DNA of 64,000 nucleotides, from contig NZ_AP031497.1 of NCBI RefSeq assembly GCF_042853465.1, positions 3,038,001 to 3,102,000 of the forward strand, given 5' to 3'. The stretch comes from Simiduia litorea. GTDB taxonomy: Bacteria; Pseudomonadota; Gammaproteobacteria; Pseudomonadales; Cellvibrionaceae. The position numbers and the translations under genes are program-made. The first letter of the stretch is position 1, and every line of letters starts with the position of its first letter. Under the pieces are notes generated by a model. That model was not told where the DNA came from. It was given only the letters and a program-made list of their open reading frames with translations, and ran no database searches. Of the stretch, positions 61,937 to 64,000 are shown in pieces.

Positions 61937-64000
61937 TTAAAATTCATAACTGGCTTTCGCCACCAAGGTACGCCGCAAACCCGGGAAACAATCACCTCGC
62001 GTCAGGCAGCTCGTTAGATATTGCTCATCGGTCAGGTTGCGCGCATGTAAACTGAGCGCCCAATGGCCTAATTGGTAACCCAACATAGCGTCGAACAAGG
62101 TATAAGACGGCGTTTTGTAACGCAGGGTGTCGTTTTCCGAGACACTCGCACCCACGTGGCGGACCCCACCACCCAGCTTCAATCCACTGACAAGTTCGGG
62201 TTGATAGTCCAGCCAAAGCGATGCCTGACGCTCGGGCGTGGCAGGCAGAGCAAAACCATTGGGGTCTTTTGCGTCTAGGGACGACAGCGCAGCCTGCACA
62301 TAGAAGCCAGCCAAGCGCGCCTTAGCTTCAAGCTCCATGCCCTTCAGCGTTGAGATGCCTTGCTGTTGCGCCACATTGGCGGGCAAGCTATTAGGGTTAG
62401 GCAAGTTGGATATTTCGATATCGAAGTAAGCTAGCGTAATCAGCGCCGGCACAGACTCGGGCTCGTACTTGATGCCTGTTTCATACTGGCGACTCTGTTC
62501 AGGCTTTAAATGATCGCCATGGGTATCTACACCTATTACCGGCTTGAAGGACTCGGCATAGCTGATATAAGGCGCAAAACCATTATCGAAGTGATACAGC
62601 AGCCCGGTACCAAAAGACGTAGCCTGATCAGTTTGTTCACTGCTGCCGACATCGTTGCGCACATCGTCTTGACGCACCCCCAGTGTAACTCGCCAATTAC
62701 CGAAGCTGATGTGATCGTTCAGATACACACCCAAATCTTTCACCTGCTGCTCGGGGTTGTCCACGTACAAGGCGTCCATGATGGCCTGATCGGGCTGATT
62801 GCCATACACGGGGTTGGCCAAATCGAGGGCCAGCGAGAAATCGCCTTGCAGTGCGCCGCCGTCATAATAGTAGGCGGTATTGTTATCTGTTTTTACCGCT
62901 TGATACTGCACGCCGAGTATTAGCTCATGGTGAAAACTACCGGTGTCAAAATCGCCGCGCAAGCGCACATCTACAGCGCTTTGCTCAAATCGATTATCCG
63001 CTTGGTAAAAACTGCGCGGCACCGTGGTAGCCGTCGTCACTGGCGCTCCCACGATGTCGTTTAAGTAACGACTGTTACCGGCACCGGTAAAGACCGCCCA
63101 CGCTTGGTGATAGTCGGCTTCGCCCTCGCGCCACAACAGTGTGCCCTCGAGTGACAACACATCGGTCAGCGGTTGATGCATGAGGAAGGTCAACTGATTA
63201 GCTTGGGTGTCATAACGATTAAAGCCCGGTTCGCCCACATAGACATCTGAGTCGATGTAATCGCCATTGGCGAGCGGCTCGAGTGTGCCAATAACCGGGA
63301 TAAACTGAGAGGCCGTATCGCTTTTGGTATCCTGCATCATGCCAATCAGGGTGTAGCTAGCGCCCGATGCCGGTGCGTAGGTGAGCGAGGGCATCAAGAC
63401 GCGGGTGTTGTCTTCCACATACTCGACTTGCGAATCACTTTCGCGCGCCAAGGCCACCACGCGATAGAGCCACTCGCCCGAATCGGTGAGCGCACCGGTG
63501 AAGTCCGCCTGCAGTTGGGTGCGATCGTAGTTACCCAGCTCCACAGACAAGTGACCTGCAGTTTCGGCCTGCGGCGTTTTCGACACGTAGTTGACCAAGC
63601 CTCCGGGCGAGCCCTGCCCATAGAGCACCGACGCTGGTCCCTTCAACACTTCAACCTGCTCCATCGTGAACACTTCGGCGCGCGTGCTGTTGTAGCTGCC
63701 AAACAATTCCTGAATGGAGTCACGATAACGAGGAATATCCAACCCACGCGAGCGCACCCAGTCGCCTCGTGTCGCAAAGCCGTAGGCTTCTCCAGTGACG
63801 CCGGCCATATAGGTGGCGGCTTGCGAGAGATTCAATGCGCCCTTATCGGCAATCATATCGGCGGTTTCTATGGAAATAGAGCGAGCAGCCTCGGTGATGG
63901 GCGTATCAGATTTGGTGGCGCTGAAACGCGACTGTTTGGCAATGACGGTTACCGTCTCAATGGATGAATCGCGACTGTCAGCGGCAAATGTTGGGCTGCT
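61937..64000 (-). CDS. TonB-dependent siderophore receptor (5' end outside window)
   Basis: About 687 residues visible; the signal peptide start is cut off. The frame stays open to base 64000, starting SSPTFAADSRDSSIETVTVIAKQSRFSATKSDTPITEAARSISI when read backwards from the edge. The plug has YNSTRAEVFTMEQVEVLKGPASVLYGQGSPGGLVNYVSK, the ferric-siderophore signature. The barrel ends AKASYEF with terminal Phe. It takes up an iron complex; which siderophore is unknown. The following minus-strand genes (PepSY type) fit iron uptake. Confidence 0.92.
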   Translation of the reverse strand, partial: SSPTFAADSRDSSIETVTVIAKQSRFSATKSDTPITEAARSISIETADMIADKGALNLSQAATYMAGVTGEAYGFATRGDWVRSRGLDIPRYRDSIQELFGSYNSTRAEVFTMEQVEVLKGPASVLYGQGSPGGLVNYVSKTPQAETAGHLSVELGNYDRTQLQADFTGALTDSGEWLYRVVALARESDSQVEYVEDNTRVLMPSLTYAPASGASYTLIGMMQDTKSDTASQFIPVIGTLEPLANGDYIDSDVYVGEPGFNRYDTQANQLTFLMHQPLTDVLSLEGTLLWREGEADYHQAWAVFTGAGNSRYLNDIVGAPVTTATTVPRSFYQADNRFEQSAVDVRLRGDFDTGSFHHELILGVQYQAVKTDNNTAYYYDGGALQGDFSLALDLANPVYGNQPDQAIMDALYVDNPEQQVKDLGVYLNDHISFGNWRVTLGVRQDDVRNDVGSSEQTDQATSFGTGLLYHFDNGFAPYISYAESFKPVIGVDTHGDHLKPEQSRQYETGIKYEPESVPALITLAYFDIEISNLPNPNSLPANVAQQQGISTLKGMELEAKARLAGFYVQAALSSLDAKDPNGFALPATPERQASLWLDYQPELVSGLKLGGGVRHVGASVSENDTLRYKTPSYTLFDAMLGYQLGHWALSLHARNLTDEQYLTSCLTRGDCFPGLRRTLVAKASYEF

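Overview
The window is a stretch of gammaproteobacterial chromosome with moderate GC and dense coding. Several gene orders are typical of Pseudomonadales/Cellvibrionales-type marine bacteria: purM-purN-DUF3108, DUF2066-hda, lptF/lptG divergent from pepA-holC-x-valS, and a split B12-dependent ribonucleotide reductase nrdJa-nrdJb. This taxonomic reading is inference from gene content and order; no rRNA or tRNA gene was found.

Layout. 1-329: 5' end of hrpA. 843-5200: a beta-helix lipoprotein and a TonB-dependent receptor behind a Pho-box-like array. 5489-13870: nitrate/nitric-oxide block (PP2C-kinase fusion, NasA-type transporter, second NarK-type transporter, NnrS, DGC protein, moaA, moaB) with an FNR/ANR-type box. 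13871-19465: a palindromic repeat element, two NrdR boxes, then nrdJa-nrdJb-ubiT-ubiU-ubiV, joining oxygen-independent dNTP and ubiquinone synthesis. 19828-27411: housekeeping genes (VF530, alpha/beta hydrolase, hda, DUF2066, purMN, DUF3108, SlyD-type FKBP). 27570-32009: napEFDABC periplasmic nitrate reductase operon. 32039-40367: lptFG, pepA, holC, an acidic hypothetical gene, valS.

40434-46188 is a chromosomal integron read away from its integrase. About eight cassette-like units lie on the minus strand, separated by attC-like palindromes. An attI/promoter zone with repeated palindromes follows, then a LexA (SOS) box and an intI gene. intI is broken by a 266-bp element with 21/22-bp terminal inverted repeats; removing exactly that element restores the reading frame and the conserved integrase sequence. 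This is the most striking feature of the window.

46254-59762: LysR/VOC pair, DUF2789, HEAT-like lipoprotein, an XRE/membrane-protein module with operator-like repeats around its promoter, PilZ and DUF1631 proteins, and an envelope-stress-like set (DUF4389, LiaF-like, LytS-type kinase, LytTR regulator). An FKBP, an FG-GAP protein and two small unknowns follow. 59872-64000: an iron-uptake block (PepSY membrane protein, small membrane protein, TonB-dependent siderophore receptor running off the end).

Taken together the organism looks like a facultative respirer able to use nitrate under low oxygen (Nap, nitrate transporters, NnrS, molybdopterin genes, class II RNR, UbiTUV), with TonB-dependent uptake for phosphate- and iron-limited conditions.
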